64,000 nucleotides of DNA from Streptococcus sp. Marseille-Q6470 (GCF_946902905.1 NZ_OX336385.1:1-64000); one strand, 5' to 3'. Positions 17,013 through 26,466 are shown, counted from the stretch's first letter. Numbers and translations: made by a program. The notes: generated by a model from the sequence alone, not told the origin.

Positions 17013-17711
17013 ATGTTACCAGCTTATATGAAAATCCATGACCAAATCAAAAAAGACATTGATGAGGGAAATTGGAAAATTGGAGAGAGACTTCCTAGCG
17101 AGCGAGATCTAGCTGAGGAATTTGCCGTTAGCCGCATGACCCTGCGTCAAGCAATCTCTCTTTTGGTTGAAGAAGGGGTTTTGGAACGGCGTGTTGGTAG
17201 TGGGACCTTCGTTTCAAGTACACGAGTTCAGGAAAGAATGCGTGGAACAACTAGTTTTACGGAAATTGTTAAAGCTCAAGGGAAAACGCCATCTAGTCAT
17301 CTGATTTCCTACCGTCGTACGATTCCAAATGAGCAAGAAGTGGATAAACTAGGTATACTGCCAACTGAAAATATTATTCGTATGGAACGTGTTCGTTATG
17401 CGGACAAGGTTCCTGTTGTCTATGAAGTGGCATCGATTCCTGAGAAATTTATCAAGAATTTCAAAAAAGAAGAAGTAACCAAGCACTTTTTCCAAACTTT
17501 ACAGAAACATGGTTATCGAATTGGGAAATCGCACCAGACCATTTATGCTCGCTTAGCCAAGGAAAAAATTGCTCATTATCTGGAAGTAGAAAAAGGGCAT
17601 GCCATTTTAGGTCTGACTCAAGTTTCCTACTTTGATGACGGGACAGCTTTTGAGTATGTGAAAAGCCAATATGTTGGGGAACGTTTTGAATTTTATCTAG
17701 AAAATAATTAG
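17013..17711 (+). CDS. GntR-family transcriptional regulator (HutC/UTRA type)
   Basis: A 232-residue regulator. An N-terminal winged helix (about 1-70) carries LPSERDLAEEFAVSRMTLRQA and RRVGSGTFV, and a C-terminal UTRA ligand domain (about 85-230) follows. HutC-type members sense small metabolites such as sugar phosphates or amino acid derivatives and release DNA on binding. The ligand and targets here are unknown. The divergent arrangement with guaA suggests, but does not show, a link to purine genes. It starts at ATG 17013 and is followed by a strong terminator. Confidence 0.9.
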   Translation: MLPAYMKIHDQIKKDIDEGNWKIGERLPSERDLAEEFAVSRMTLRQAISLLVEEGVLERRVGSGTFVSSTRVQERMRGTTSFTEIVKAQGKTPSSHLISYRRTIPNEQEVDKLGILPTENIIRMERVRYADKVPVVYEVASIPEKFIKNFKKEEVTKHFFQTLQKHGYRIGKSHQTIYARLAKEKIAHYLEVEKGHAILGLTQVSYFDDGTAFEYVKSQYVGERFEFYLENN

Positions 17712-17722
17712 TTTATAACATC

Positions 17723-17762
17723 ACTCTTAAAGTAGAAACTCATCTACTTTAAGAGTTTTTAT
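17723..17762 (+). terminator. Terminator of the GntR regulator gene
   Basis: Perfect 14-bp stem from 17723 to 17756 (ACTCTTAAAGTAGA and its complement), 6-nt loop and T-run. Confidence 0.92.
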
Positions 17763-17832
17763 TTGCTTCAGATTAGAAAACATTTTCCTATGAAGAAAAA
17801 TAGCAATCATACGAGTATTTTTCAAAGATTCG

Positions 17833-17841
17833 TGTTATAAT
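17833..17841 (+). promoter_or_regulatory. Extended -10 promoter of metK
   Basis: TGT-TATAAT. No clear -35 box. It is followed directly by the S_MK box leader. Confidence 0.7.
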
Positions 17842-17847
17842 AGTTAG

Positions 17848-17946
17848 GTTATATGGTCCCGATAAGGTGGTGGGATTGATTGTAAATACTCTTCCTACCA
17901 GTTCTTTGTAACTCTATAACGAATATTTTTTAAGGGGGGACATTTT
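17848..17946 (+). promoter_or_regulatory. S_MK (SAM-III) riboswitch in the metK leader
   Basis: The leader has the S_MK order of elements: GGTCCCGATAAGGTGG, a variable hairpin closed by CCTACCAG, then CTTTGTAACT and finally the AAGGGGGGAC Shine-Dalgarno region. GTCCC (17856-17860) can pair with GGGAC (17937-17941), hiding the ribosome binding site. In this class, SAM binding favours that pairing and shuts off SAM synthetase translation. Confidence 0.85.
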
Positions 17947-17947
17947 T

Positions 17948-19138
17948 ATGTCAGAACGTAAATTATTCACGTCTGAATCTGTATCTGAGGGGCATCCGGA
18001 TAAGATTGCAGACCAAATTTCAGATGCCATCTTGGATGCTATTTTAGAGCAAGATCCAGAGGCGCACGTGGCTGCTGAAACTGCTGTTTATACAGGTTCA
18101 GTCCATGTCTTCGGTGAAATTTCAACAAATGCTTATGTCGATATTAACCGAGTGGTTCGTGATACTATTGCAGAGATTGGTTATACCAATACTGAGTATG
18201 GTTTTTCTGCGGAGACGGTTGGAGTTCACCCATCTTTGGTAGAACAATCTCCTGATATCGCCCAAGGTGTTAATGAAGCCTTGGAAGTTCGTGGAAACGC
18301 AGATCAAGATCCACTAGACTTGATTGGAGCAGGTGACCAAGGTCTCATGTTTGGTTTTGCGGTGGATGAAACAGAAGAACTCATGCCATTGCCAATTTCA
18401 CTCAGTCACAAACTGGTTCGTCGCTTGGCAGAGCTTCGTAAGTATGGTGAAATCAGCTATCTTCGTCCAGATGCCAAATCTCAAGTTACGGTTGAGTATG
18501 ATGAAAATGACCAGCCAGTGCGCGTGGATACTGTCGTTATTTCAACTCAACACGATCCAGAAGTCAGCAATGAACAAATCCATGAGGATGTAATCAACAA
18601 GGTCATCAAAGAAGTGATTCCAGCTTCGTACCTTGACGATGAGACTAAATTCTTCATCAATCCAACTGGTCGTTTCGTTATCGGAGGACCTCAAGGAGAC
18701 TCAGGTTTGACGGGTCGTAAGATCATCGTAGATACTTATGGTGGTTACTCACGTCACGGTGGTGGTGCCTTCTCTGGTAAGGATGCCACTAAGGTTGACC
18801 GTTCCGCTTCTTATGCAGCTCGCTACATTGCTAAAAACATTGTTGCTGCAGGTCTTGCTAAGAAAGCAGAAGTGCAATTGGCCTACGCGATTGGGGTAGC
18901 TCAACCTGTATCTGTCCGTATCGATACTTTCGGTACTGGAACAGTAGCTGAAAGTAAACTTGAAAAAGCAGCGCGTCAAATCTTTGACCTTCGTCCTGCA
19001 GGAATCATCCAAATGCTTGACCTCAAACGTCCAATCTACCGTCAAACAGCGGCTTATGGACATATGGGACGTACAGATATTGATCTTCCATGGGAACGCT
19101 TGGACAAGGTAGAAGCCTTGAAAGAAGCAGTTAAATAA
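17948..19138 (+). CDS. metK: S-adenosylmethionine synthetase
   Basis: A 396-residue enzyme that makes SAM from methionine and ATP. Family motifs are [17 protein letters not shown] at the N-terminus, [32 protein letters not shown] and the glycine-rich loop [17 protein letters not shown]. Length is normal. Start ATG 17948 follows AAGGGGGGA, the site controlled by the S_MK leader, which gives product feedback on translation. It is monocistronic with a bidirectional terminator. Confidence 0.97.
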   Translation: MSERKLFTSESVSEGHPDKIADQISDAILDAILEQDPEAHVAAETAVYTGSVHVFGEISTNAYVDINRVVRDTIAEIGYTNTEYGFSAETVGVHPSLVEQSPDIAQGVNEALEVRGNADQDPLDLIGAGDQGLMFGFAVDETEELMPLPISLSHKLVRRLAELRKYGEISYLRPDAKSQVTVEYDENDQPVRVDTVVISTQHDPEVSNEQIHEDVINKVIKEVIPASYLDDETKFFINPTGRFVIGGPQGDSGLTGRKIIVDTYGGYSRHGGGAFSGKDATKVDRSASYAARYIAKNIVAAGLAKKAEVQLAYAIGVAQPVSVRIDTFGTGTVAESKLEKAARQIFDLRPAGIIQMLDLKRPIYRQTAAYGHMGRTDIDLPWERLDKVEALKEAVK

Positions 19139-19142
19139 AATC

Positions 19143-19174
19143 AAAAAAGATTGGTGTAATGACCAATCTTTTTT
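19143..19174. terminator. Bidirectional terminator between metK and the GNAT gene
   Basis: Stem AAAAAGATTGGT/ACCAATCTTTTT with a 6-nt loop between convergent genes. Confidence 0.9.
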
Positions 19175-19183
19175 AGTTTACAA

Positions 19184-19816
19184 TTACTGATCCAGTATTT
19201 TTACAAAAGCCCAGTTTCCAATAGATTTTGTTCCGTATTCTAACATCATCGAATCTAGTAATTCATACTTGTTTTTTTCATAGAAGCAAACATTTTTTTC
19301 AGTACTAGTAATCAAGCCCAAGCGTTTGCAGCCTTTGGATTTCAGATAAGGTTCAACGCCTTCTTGTAGAAAAGCACTCCCGATTCCTTGGTTTTGGACT
19401 GAAGCATTGACTCCTAACATCATCAAATACCAGTCAAAATTTCCTGATCTTTTCAAATGCTCTTCGGAACGTTCCACCAAATCAAGATATTTCAAGAGAT
19501 TGCGTGGAGTAATAAAACGGAAAAGCTTGACAATCCCATTCAACAAATAAGATAAGATGGAAAAATCCTTTTGTTGTAGAAGTGCGATAGCCAGAATTTT
19601 CCCGTCTCGTTCAGCGACTAGACAGGTCTCTCCTTTGATGTAGAGTCTGGTCAAAAGGCTATACAGCAATTCTAAGAATGCTGGGTAATATTCTGGTTTC
19701 TTTAAATCATCTTTGATAAGAGTCATGAAAGGGTAGTTCATAAAGGATCCAGCCAATACTTTCCCGATTTTTTGGTGTTCATCTAGCCTGGCTTCTCTAT
19801 ATACTATTTCTTTCAT
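19184..19816 (-). CDS. GNAT-family N-acetyltransferase
   Basis: A protein of about 210 residues with the GNAT acetyl-CoA site NQGIGSAFLQEG and the motif GVNASVQ before it, plus a C-terminal ENKYELLDS strand. The substrate is unknown. The frame extends to an ATG at 19831, but that codon overlaps the GAAGGAG ribosome binding site; ATG 19816, 7 nt behind the site, is the better start. A minus-strand TATAAT (19848-19853) lies upstream. It is convergent with metK. Confidence 0.8.
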   Translation of the reverse strand: MKEIVYREARLDEHQKIGKVLAGSFMNYPFMTLIKDDLKKPEYYPAFLELLYSLLTRLYIKGETCLVAERDGKILAIALLQQKDFSILSYLLNGIVKLFRFITPRNLLKYLDLVERSEEHLKRSGNFDWYLMMLGVNASVQNQGIGSAFLQEGVEPYLKSKGCKRLGLITSTEKNVCFYEKNKYELLDSMMLEYGTKSIGNWAFVKILDQ

Positions 19817-19950
19817 ATCATACTCCTTCATTAAAATCTCTCTATCTATTATAACTAAATTTCTCTCATTTTTCGATTAAAATGTGAAATATTCACAAAA
19901 AAGCTTTAGCTACAATAATTTATTTAAAGAAATAAACAAGAAAAGGGACT

Positions 19951-19979
19951 AAAAAACCCCGCAGTTTTAACTGTAGGGG
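19951..19979 (-). terminator. Terminator of the DUF1827 gene
   Basis: Stem CCCC-CAGTT/AACTG-GGGG with the T-run on the minus strand (AAAAAA at 19951-19956). Confidence 0.85.
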
Positions 19980-19988
19980 AGATTTATT

Positions 19989-20288
19989 CTATTTTGTAGG
20001 GATTGAAATCTCAATCAATTTATCAGAATAGAGGGTTTTAATATTTGCCTTATCAATAGCCTGTTGATTAATTTTACGACTGAGGAAAAATTCTTTGATT
20101 ATTTCCATTTCTTTTTCCCGGATTGCCCGATGTTTATTGGAAATGAGGATTTCGTAATGAAGTGGAGCCTGAGTAAAAATAACATCTGTATTTCCCGCAG
20201 AATAAACCTCTACAAGCGTTGCGTCGGTGCTTTCTAGCTGACTTTTAACAAGTTGCGAGTGTGAATTTGTAGTATTGATAAGCTTCAT
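19989..20288 (-). CDS. DUF1827 family protein
   Basis: A 99-residue soluble protein (begins MKLINTTNSHSQLV, ends IEISIPTK) that I recognise as the lactic-acid-bacterial DUF1827 family, function unknown. Start ATG 20288 has a strong AGGAGG site. A minus-strand extended -10 promoter (TGC-TATAAT, -10 at 20316-20321) precedes it and a terminator follows at 19951-19979, so it is monocistronic. Confidence 0.8.
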   Translation of the reverse strand: MKLINTTNSHSQLVKSQLESTDATLVEVYSAGNTDVIFTQAPLHYEILISNKHRAIREKEMEIIKEFFLSRKINQQAIDKANIKTLYSDKLIEISIPTK

Positions 20289-20351
20289 AGGGTTTCCTCC
20301 TGTATTTCTATGTCTATTATAGCACTTTTTGGGAAATTTGGTAAAGATAGT

Positions 20352-20801
20352 TTAAATTTGATGTTGTTTTTTCCATGCTTCAACTGCCCATTTATGACTA
20401 CCACGTTTCAAGTTGGCGATAGCTTCATCGATTGGGAACCAAGCTAGGTGATTGAAGTCCTCGAGAGGTTTTTGGATTTCTTGATAAGAAGTAGCTTCAT
20501 AGAGATAGGCTGGGTTATAGTAGTACGTATCACGATAGCTAGAATAGAAATACTCATCTGCTTGTCCATAATAGGTGCCAATCTCAGCAGTAAAACCCAA
20601 CTCTTCAATCAGTTCTCGTTTGAGAGCTTCGAGATGGTTTTCGCCTGCTTCAATCTCCCCACCTGGTAAGAACCATGCACCATTTGGAGCTTGGACGAGG
20701 ATAATCTTTTCATGGTTTGAATCCGGTATGACTGCATAAACACCATATCGAGTTTTATAGGTTACTCCCTCTTTTTTTTCTCCAAATGTTGGATTTGTCA
20801 T
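20352..20801 (-). CDS. NUDIX hydrolase (MutT-like)
   Basis: A 149-residue protein with the NUDIX box GGEIEAGENHLEALKREL followed by IEELGF, that is GX5EX7REXXEEXG with one small variation. It hydrolyses a nucleoside diphosphate linked to another group. The exact substrate (oxidised nucleotide, sugar nucleotide, capped RNA) cannot be read from the sequence. Start ATG 20801 follows GAAGGAGAAAT. A consensus minus-strand promoter is at 20834-20862. Confidence 0.88.
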   Translation of the reverse strand: MTNPTFGEKKEGVTYKTRYGVYAVIPDSNHEKIILVQAPNGAWFLPGGEIEAGENHLEALKRELIEELGFTAEIGTYYGQADEYFYSSYRDTYYYNPAYLYEATSYQEIQKPLEDFNHLAWFPIDEAIANLKRGSHKWAVEAWKKQHQI

Positions 20802-20833
20802 AAATTTCTCCTTCGTGAGTGCGCTTTCTTTCT

Positions 20834-20862
20834 ATAATAGTAAAGAATGCTCTCACTGTCAA
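20834..20862 (-). promoter_or_regulatory. Promoter of the NUDIX gene
   Basis: Minus-strand TTGACA (20857-20862), 17-bp spacer, TATTAT (20834-20839). Confidence 0.85.
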
Positions 20863-20890
20863 GCAAGAACATTCTTTTGTATGTGAGGAA

Positions 20891-23143
20891 CTAGTCGTTT
20901 GATTCGACTGTTTCCGTTTTATTTTTTGACTTAATCATGATCTTACCCTTGCTGGTCATGACAGCCTTGAGTTCTTTTTCACTTGGATTTTCAAGGTAGT
21001 AGTCTGTGATTGCATCTTCGATATAGTCTTGAATGGTACGACGTAATGGACGAGCTCCCATTTTTGGATCGTAACCAAGGTCTACAAGTTTTTCTTTAAC
21101 CTTATCTGTTACATCTAAGTGGATGTTATTGCTTGAGAGACGTTTATTCACATCGTCCAACATAAGGTCAACGATTTGAAGGAGATTTTCCTTGCTGAGA
21201 GCCTTAAATTCAATAATACCATCAAAACGGTTCATGAATTCTGGGCTAAAGAAGTTGCCTAATTCTCCAAGAACAGAGTTGGTACGCCCTTCTCTAGCAG
21301 CACCAAATCCAACGCTTGCTTCAGCCTTGCCTGTACCTGCATTTGAGGTCATGATAATGATGGCATCCTTAAAGCTAACAGTTCGTCCTTGACCATCGGT
21401 TAAACGACCATCATCCAATACTTGAAGGAACATATGCATAACATCTGGATGAGCTTTTTCAACCTCGTCCAAGAGGATCAGTGAGTAGGGATTACGACGA
21501 ACTTTTTCAGTCAATTGACCAGCTTCATCATAGCCAACATAACCTGGAGGAGCACCGACCAGTTTAGCAACACTGTGTTTTTCCATGTATTCACTCATAT
21601 CAAAGCGAATCATGCTGTCAGCAGAACCAAAGAGTTCGATGGCCAGCTGTTTAGAAAGTTCTGTTTTACCGACACCAGTAGGACCAACAAAGAGGAAGCT
21701 ACCGATTGGACGGTTTGGAGTGCCTAGACCAACACGATTACGACGAATTGCCTTGGCAATCTTATCAACAGCATCATCTTGACCGATAACATGAGCCTTG
21801 AGGTCATCTGCTAGGTTGATCAGTTGAGACTGTTCTTTTTCTTTAAGGTCGCCAACTGGAATGTTGGTCTTTTGTTCGATGATGTGTTCGATTGTTTTTT
21901 CACTGATGATTGGGGTATCTTGATCCGTTACCTTAGTCTTTTGCATTTCCTTATATTTAGCAATCTGGTCACGGAAGTAGGCTGCTTTTTCAAAATCTTC
22001 ATCACGGGTTGCTTGTGCCTTGAGATTTTCTGCTTCGATTAAACGTTGGTCGATGACCTTTGGATCCACAAAATTCAAGGTTAAGTTCATTTTAGAACCA
22101 GCTTCATCTAGGAGGTCAATGGCCTTATCCGGCAAGAAACGATCTTGGATGTAGCGGTTAGAGAGAGTAGCAGCTGCTTCGATAGCACCATCGGTATAAT
22201 GAACATGATGGTAATCTTCGTATTTCTTTTGAATACCTTTCAGGATAATAATGGTTTCTTCAACAGTTGGTTCATCAACCTTGACTGGCTGCATACGACG
22301 TTCAAGGGCTGCATCTTTTTCGATGATGCGGTATTCATTGAGGGTAGTAGCACCAACTAGTTGGAGTTCGCCTCGAGCAAGAGCAGGTTTGAGGATATTT
22401 CCTGCATCCATATTTCCTTCTCCAGCAGAACCAGCACCGACGATTTCGTGAATTTCGTCGATAAAGAGGATGACGTCTTTGCGCTCACGAATTTCTTCCA
22501 TGAGCTTTTGCATGCGCTCTTCAAACTGGCCTCGGATACCTGTACCTTGGACAAGGCTAACAACGTCTAAACGAATGACTTCTTTCCCTTGAAGTTTATG
22601 AGGGACATCTCCATCAACAATTTTCTGTGCTAAGCCTTCGACAACGGCTGTCTTACCAACACCAGGCTCCCCAATCAGTACTGGGTTGTTTTTAGTTCTA
22701 CGGTTGAGGATTTCAATGACACGGATGATTTCTTCGTCACGGCCGATAACTGGGTCGACATTTCCACGACGGGCAATCTCAGTTATATTGATACCATACT
22801 CATCCAAGAGTCCTTTTTCCTGACTAGGAGGAGGAGTTTGAGCCGGTCCACGATTTTGGGAACCATAGCCACCATTACCGCCGTATCCACCACCTGACTG
22901 AGTATGGGGAGTGTTGTTATTATTAGAAGATGGTCTAAAGTTATTCAGATCGTTAAAGAAGTCACCAAATGGATCAAAATCACGATTGTTTAAATCTGTA
23001 ATGCCTTTAAATAAGCTATTATTAGGATCTGTTTTGATAATTTTGTAGCAATTTTGGCAAAGATCGATTTGCTTTTGTTGTCCATTCAGATTAGTGTAAA
23101 GATGGATTGTTGAGTCATTGATTTTACAATTTTGACAGAGCAT
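20891..23143 (-). CDS. clpE: ATP-dependent Clp protease ATP-binding subunit ClpE
   Basis: A 750-residue Hsp100 unfoldase. The N-terminal zinc finger (C3, C6, C29, C32), typical of ClpE rather than ClpC, is followed by a glycine/asparagine-rich linker. The first AAA+ domain has GEPGVGKT, a UVR segment ([19 protein letters not shown]) comes next, and the second AAA+ domain has GPTGVGKT and MTSNAGT. It feeds proteins to ClpP and takes part in heat-stress recovery and CtsR turnover. A perfect CtsR operator lies 43 bp upstream. Start ATG 23143 follows a weak GAGGTA site. Confidence 0.95.
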   Translation of the reverse strand: MLCQNCKINDSTIHLYTNLNGQQKQIDLCQNCYKIIKTDPNNSLFKGITDLNNRDFDPFGDFFNDLNNFRPSSNNNNTPHTQSGGGYGGNGGYGSQNRGPAQTPPPSQEKGLLDEYGINITEIARRGNVDPVIGRDEEIIRVIEILNRRTKNNPVLIGEPGVGKTAVVEGLAQKIVDGDVPHKLQGKEVIRLDVVSLVQGTGIRGQFEERMQKLMEEIRERKDVILFIDEIHEIVGAGSAGEGNMDAGNILKPALARGELQLVGATTLNEYRIIEKDAALERRMQPVKVDEPTVEETIIILKGIQKKYEDYHHVHYTDGAIEAAATLSNRYIQDRFLPDKAIDLLDEAGSKMNLTLNFVDPKVIDQRLIEAENLKAQATRDEDFEKAAYFRDQIAKYKEMQKTKVTDQDTPIISEKTIEHIIEQKTNIPVGDLKEKEQSQLINLADDLKAHVIGQDDAVDKIAKAIRRNRVGLGTPNRPIGSFLFVGPTGVGKTELSKQLAIELFGSADSMIRFDMSEYMEKHSVAKLVGAPPGYVGYDEAGQLTEKVRRNPYSLILLDEVEKAHPDVMHMFLQVLDDGRLTDGQGRTVSFKDAIIIMTSNAGTGKAEASVGFGAAREGRTNSVLGELGNFFSPEFMNRFDGIIEFKALSKENLLQIVDLMLDDVNKRLSSNNIHLDVTDKVKEKLVDLGYDPKMGARPLRRTIQDYIEDAITDYYLENPSEKELKAVMTSKGKIMIKSKNKTETVESND

Positions 23144-23185
23144 ACCTCTACCTCGTTTCTTTCTTGGCTTTGACTACAACCGAAA

Positions 23186-23202
23186 GGTCAAAAATAGTCA
23201 AA
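23186..23202 (-). promoter_or_regulatory. CtsR operator of clpE
   Basis: GGTCAAAAATAGTCAAA fits the CtsR heptad direct repeat (GGTCAAA-NNN-GGTCAAA) with one substitution. It overlaps the start region of the clpE transcript, 14 bp from the -10 box. A further half-site in inverted orientation (TTTGACTA) lies at about 23170-23177. Confidence 0.92.
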
Positions 23203-23215
23203 GTTCTTTAGTCTC

Positions 23216-23243
23216 ATTATATCATGATTGAAGGGGAAAGCAA
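23216..23243 (-). promoter_or_regulatory. Promoter of clpE
   Basis: Minus-strand TTGCTT (23238-23243), 16-bp spacer, TATAAT (23216-23221). Confidence 0.8.
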
Positions 23244-23306
23244 GTAAAAAGATTGGGTCTTAATACTGACGATATGAGACTATGGTAACTAATGTTTTTT
23301 AGATAA

Positions 23307-23344
23307 AAAGAAAAATCCCATTTGTGATACAAAAAGGATTTTCT
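23307..23344 (-). terminator. Terminator of the DUF1797 gene
   Basis: Arms AAAAATCC (23311-23318) and GGATTTTC (23337-23344), with the T-rich tail on the minus strand. Confidence 0.65.
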
Positions 23345-23383
23345 CGGTCAAAGCAAGAGTATTCTCCAGCCTTTATTTAACGA

Positions 23384-23614
23384 TTAGTATAAGAGTTCGT
23401 AGATTTCCATCGCAATGAGGTCGATGCTATCAAATGTATATGTTTCACGAGCTTCAACGTCACGAAGTGTGAAAAGTGGTCCGTTTTCTTCGTCGTGGTT
23501 AAAAGCAACCTCTGCGACAACAACTCCTTCGCGCTCAAAGTTACGTTTCAAGTTACCGCCATCTTTTGTCATTGCTTCTAAGCGATTGATGATTCTAACC
23601 AAATGTGATTCCAT
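23384..23614 (-). CDS. DUF1797 family protein
   Basis: A 76-residue acidic protein (begins MESHLVRIINRLEAM, ends MEIYELLY) of the small Firmicutes DUF1797 family, whose function is unknown. Start ATG 23614 has an AATGGAGGAGAAT site, and a minus-strand extended -10 (TGG-TAAAAT) lies upstream. It sits between clpE and the amino acid transporter, as I recall for pneumococcus. Confidence 0.8.
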   Translation of the reverse strand: MESHLVRIINRLEAMTKDGGNLKRNFEREGVVVAEVAFNHDEENGPLFTLRDVEARETYTFDSIDLIAMEIYELLY

Positions 23615-23714
23615 TTTGATTCTCCTCCATTTCTTATCTTTACTATTTTACCATAAACAGACTCTACTTGACTAGAAAAAACTAAGATTTCTCGCTATTT
23701 CTATCGTCTTTGAA

Positions 23715-23729
23715 AATTTTTTGAAAATA
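23715..23729 (+). promoter_or_regulatory. CodY-like box upstream of the amino acid transporter
   Basis: AATTTTTTGAAAATA matches 13 of 15 positions of the CodY consensus AATTTTCWGAAAATT. It ends 13 bp upstream of the -35 element of an amino acid ABC transporter operon, a common place for CodY repression under amino acid plenty. Confidence 0.6.
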
Positions 23730-23742
23730 TCAGGGCAAGTTG

Positions 23743-23771
23743 TTGCATTTTTATGCAGAATATGTTATCCT
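23743..23771 (+). promoter_or_regulatory. Promoter of the amino acid ABC operon
   Basis: TTGCAT (23743-23748), 17-bp spacer, TATCCT (23766-23771) with TG-T before it. A small palindrome TGCAT-TTTT-ATGCA overlaps the -35 box. Confidence 0.65.
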
Positions 23772-23819
23772 TATACAAGTTTTTAAGTTTAAATATTACA
23801 AATAGAAAGTAGAGCATCC

Positions 23820-24503
23820 ATGAATTTTTCTTTTTTACCGAAATACTTGCCATATTTTAACTATGGTGCCATTGTTACGATTATCATTTCTATCTTAGTG
23901 GTCTTTTTGGGGACTATTTTAGGGGTAGTGTTGGCCTTTGCACAACGTTCGAAGATTAAACCACTTGCTTGGTTTGCTAATCTATATATCTGGGTGTTCC
24001 GTGGGACACCGATGATGGTGCAGATTATGATTGCCTATGCATTGATGCATATTAGTGCTCCAACAATTCAAATCGGGATTTTGGATGTTGATCTTACTCG
24101 TTTGATCCCAGGGATTATTATTATCTCTATGAATAGTGGTGCCTATGTATCAGAAACTGTTCGTGCTGGGATTAATGCAGTGCCAAAGGGACAGTTAGAA
24201 GCAGCGTATTCACTAGGTATTCGTCCTAAAAATGCTATGCGCTATGTCATCCTACCACAGGCTATCAAGAATATTTTACCAGCCTTGGGGAATGAGTTTA
24301 TTACCATTATCAAAGATAGCTCGCTCTTGTCAGCTATCGGGGTTATGGAGTTGTGGAATGGGGCTACTACGGTGTCAACAACTACTTACCTACCATTGAC
24401 TCCACTTCTATTTGCAGCCTTTTACTACTTGATTATGACATCTATCTTGACACTAGTCTTGAAAGCTTTTGAAAATCGTATGGGACAAGGAGATAAGAAA
24501 TAA
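23820..24503 (+). CDS. Polar amino acid ABC transporter permease
   Basis: A 227-residue HisM/GlnP-type permease. It has about five helices, the family opening ([10 protein letters not shown] after WVFRGTP), the [10 protein letters not shown] loop that docks to the ATPase, and [17 protein letters not shown]. It imports a polar amino acid, possibly glutamine or glutamate. Start ATG 23820 has only a weak GTAGAG site. Its stop overlaps the ATPase start by one base. No binding-protein gene is in the operon, so the complex must use one encoded elsewhere. Confidence 0.92.
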   Translation: MNFSFLPKYLPYFNYGAIVTIIISILVVFLGTILGVVLAFAQRSKIKPLAWFANLYIWVFRGTPMMVQIMIAYALMHISAPTIQIGILDVDLTRLIPGIIIISMNSGAYVSETVRAGINAVPKGQLEAAYSLGIRPKNAMRYVILPQAIKNILPALGNEFITIIKDSSLLSAIGVMELWNGATTVSTTTYLPLTPLLFAAFYYLIMTSILTLVLKAFENRMGQGDKK

Positions 24504-25237
24504 TGACTGAAACGCTAATTAAAATTGAAAACCTTCATAAAAGCTTTGGAAAGAATGAAGTTTTAAAAGGGATTGATCTTGAAATTAAAAAAGGTGAAGT
24601 AGTAGTAATTATCGGACCATCTGGTAGCGGTAAGTCAACCCTCCTTCGCTCCATGAATCTTCTCGAAGAGGCTACAAAAGGAAAGGTTGTCTTTGAAGGT
24701 GTAGACATTACGGATAAGAAAAACGACCTTTTTACCATGCGTGAAAAGATGGGAATGGTTTTCCAACAATTCAATCTCTTCCCAAATATGACAGTTATGG
24801 AAAACATTACACTTTCTCCGATTAAGACTAAGGGTGAAAGGAAGGAAGTGGCTGAAAAGAGAGCGCATGAGCTCTTGGAAAAGGTTGGTTTGCCAGATAA
24901 GGCCGATGCCTATCCACAAAGTTTGTCTGGAGGTCAGCAACAACGTATTGCTATCGCGCGTGGTCTTGCCATGGAACCAGATGTCCTACTCTTTGATGAA
25001 CCGACTTCTGCCCTAGACCCTGAAATGGTAGGGGAAGTACTAGCAGTTATGCAAGAACTTGCTCAGTCAGGAATGACCATGGTTATCGTAACGCATGAAA
25101 TGGGCTTTGCGCGTGAAGTAGCAGACCGTGTCATCTTTATGGCAGACGGTGTTGTTGTCGAAGATGGAACGCCAGAGCAAGTCTTTGAACAAACACAAGA
25201 ACAAAGAACCAAGGATTTCTTGAGTAAGGTTTTGTAA
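24503..25237 (+). CDS. Polar amino acid ABC transporter ATP-binding protein (GlnQ-like)
   Basis: A 244-residue ATPase with Walker [11 protein letters not shown]-loop [11 protein letters not shown], signature [16 protein letters not shown], Walker [20 protein letters not shown] and switch histidine [15 protein letters not shown]. All are typical of the HisP/GlnQ group. The ATG overlaps the last base of the permease stop (TAATG arrangement), implying translational coupling. AAGGAG lies just upstream inside the permease gene. Confidence 0.94.
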   Translation: MTETLIKIENLHKSFGKNEVLKGIDLEIKKGEVVVIIGPSGSGKSTLLRSMNLLEEATKGKVVFEGVDITDKKNDLFTMREKMGMVFQQFNLFPNMTVMENITLSPIKTKGERKEVAEKRAHELLEKVGLPDKADAYPQSLSGGQQQRIAIARGLAMEPDVLLFDEPTSALDPEMVGEVLAVMQELAQSGMTMVIVTHEMGFAREVADRVIFMADGVVVEDGTPEQVFEQTQEQRTKDFLSKVL

Positions 25238-25246
25238 GAATATCAT

Positions 25247-25270
25247 GAAAAGCTCCAAGTGGGCTTTTTC
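25247..25270 (+). terminator. Terminator of the amino acid ABC operon
   Basis: Imperfect stem AAAAGCTCC/GGGCTTTTT with a short loop and T-run. Confidence 0.7.
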
Positions 25271-25330
25271 TTATAGTTTCAGACTATAGGGTATCTTAGG
25301 TAAGAAGTGTTAGAATGCAGAATGAATTTT

Positions 25331-25339
25331 TGTTATAAT
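25331..25339 (+). promoter_or_regulatory. Extended -10 promoter of folD
   Basis: TGT-TATAAT. It lies inside the upstream extension of the folD frame, which rules out starts before it. Confidence 0.7.
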
Positions 25340-25369
25340 AGAGGATATTTGTTAGAAAAGAGAAAATAC

Positions 25370-26227
25370 ATGACACAGATTATTGATGGCAAGGCTTTAG
25401 CAGCCAAGCTACAAGGACAACTGGCTGAGAAAACAGCCAAACTAAAAGAAGAGACAGGCTTGGTTCCTGGTTTGGTGGTTATTTTGGTTGGGGACAATCC
25501 TGCTAGCCAGGTTTATGTTCGTAACAAGGAACGTTCAGCTATCGCAGCGGGCTTCCAAAGTGAAGTTGTACGTGTTCCGGAGACCATTACTCAAGAGGAA
25601 TTGTTGGAGTTGATTGCCAAATACAACCAAGATCCAGCATGGCATGGAATCTTAGTCCAGTTGCCATTGCCAAAACACATCGATGAAGAAGCTGTTCTAT
25701 TGGCTATTGACCCTGAAAAGGATGTGGATGGTTTTCATCCGCTCAACATGGGGCGTCTTTGGTCTGGTCACCCAGTGATGATTCCTTCAACTCCAGCAGG
25801 GATTATGGAGATGTTTCATGAGTATGGGATTGACTTAGAAGGTAAAAATGCAGTCGTTATTGGTCGTTCAAATATCGTTGGTAAACCAATGGCCCAGTTG
25901 CTTTTGGCTAAAAATGCAACTGTAACCTTGACCCACTCTCGCACCCACAATCTAGCCCAAGTAGCTTCTGAAGCCGATATTCTAGTAGTAGCAATTGGTC
26001 GTGCTAAGTTTGTGACTGCTGACTTTGTCAAACCTGGAGCTGTTGTCATTGATGTGGGGATGAACAGAGACGAGAATGGCAAACTTTGTGGAGATGTTGA
26101 CTATGATGCTGTTGCAGCAGTTGCTAGCCATATCACACCTGTACCTGGCGGAGTAGGACCTATGACCATTACCATGCTGATGGAGCAGACTTATCAGGCT
26201 GCTTTAAGAACGCTGGATAAAGATTAA
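25370..26227 (+). CDS. folD: Bifunctional methylenetetrahydrofolate dehydrogenase / methenyltetrahydrofolate cyclohydrolase
   Basis: A 285-residue enzyme that interconverts methylene-, methenyl- and formyl-tetrahydrofolate, feeding purine and formyl-Met-tRNA synthesis. Motifs are [14 protein letters not shown] with the catalytic lysine region, [23 protein letters not shown] for NADP binding, and [12 protein letters not shown]. The frame opens at 25307, but that part covers the promoter; ATG 25370 gives the normal FolD length and N-terminus ([11 protein letters not shown]). Confidence 0.96.
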   Translation: MTQIIDGKALAAKLQGQLAEKTAKLKEETGLVPGLVVILVGDNPASQVYVRNKERSAIAAGFQSEVVRVPETITQEELLELIAKYNQDPAWHGILVQLPLPKHIDEEAVLLAIDPEKDVDGFHPLNMGRLWSGHPVMIPSTPAGIMEMFHEYGIDLEGKNAVVIGRSNIVGKPMAQLLLAKNATVTLTHSRTHNLAQVASEADILVVAIGRAKFVTADFVKPGAVVIDVGMNRDENGKLCGDVDYDAVAAVASHITPVPGGVGPMTITMLMEQTYQAALRTLDKD

Positions 26228-26259
26228 TCTCGAGTACAATCATTAATAGATATTTAAAG

Positions 26260-26293
26260 AGCAAGTTCTAAAAAGGGCTTGCTTTTTTTTTTT
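26260..26293 (+). terminator. Terminator of folD
   Basis: Stem AGCAAG/CTTGCT with a 12-nt loop and a run of ten or more T. Confidence 0.85.
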
Positions 26294-26335
26294 GCTCGAT
26301 TTCTACTAAAATTCCAGTAAAACTTCTACAAATTA

Positions 26336-26364
26336 TTGAAAAAACTCTACTATTTTGATATATT
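26336..26364 (+). promoter_or_regulatory. Promoter of the bgaA-like gene
   Basis: TTGAAA (26336-26341), 17-bp spacer, TATATT (26359-26364). Confidence 0.65.
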
Positions 26365-26392
26365 AAAAGTAACAATATGTATATGTAAATGA

Positions 26393-26445
26393 AGTAAGCG
26401 TCTAGAGGGAGGTTTATTTTTTGAAGCAAAATGTAATCGCTTACT
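26393..26445 (+). promoter_or_regulatory. Inverted repeat with embedded CcpA cre-like site in the bgaA leader
   Basis: AGTAAGCG (26393-26400) and CGCTTACT (26438-26445) are perfect complements. The right arm lies inside TGTAATCGCTTACT (26432-26445), which fits the cre consensus TGWAANCGNTNWCA except at the last base. It lies about 60 bp inside the transcript, where CcpA could act as a roadblock under glucose. The RNA could also fold into a stem just before the GAAAGGA ribosome binding site. Confidence 0.6.
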
Positions 26446-26466
26446 ATAACTTAGAAAGGAACCATA

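Noticed and set aside
23384..23614. DUF1797 gene as part of the clpE operon
   Set aside because: A terminator-like hairpin (23307-23344) and the separate CtsR-controlled promoter of clpE lie between them.
25307..25369. N-terminal extension of folD
   Set aside because: It covers the folD promoter and is absent from normal FolD N-termini; ATG 25370 is preferred.
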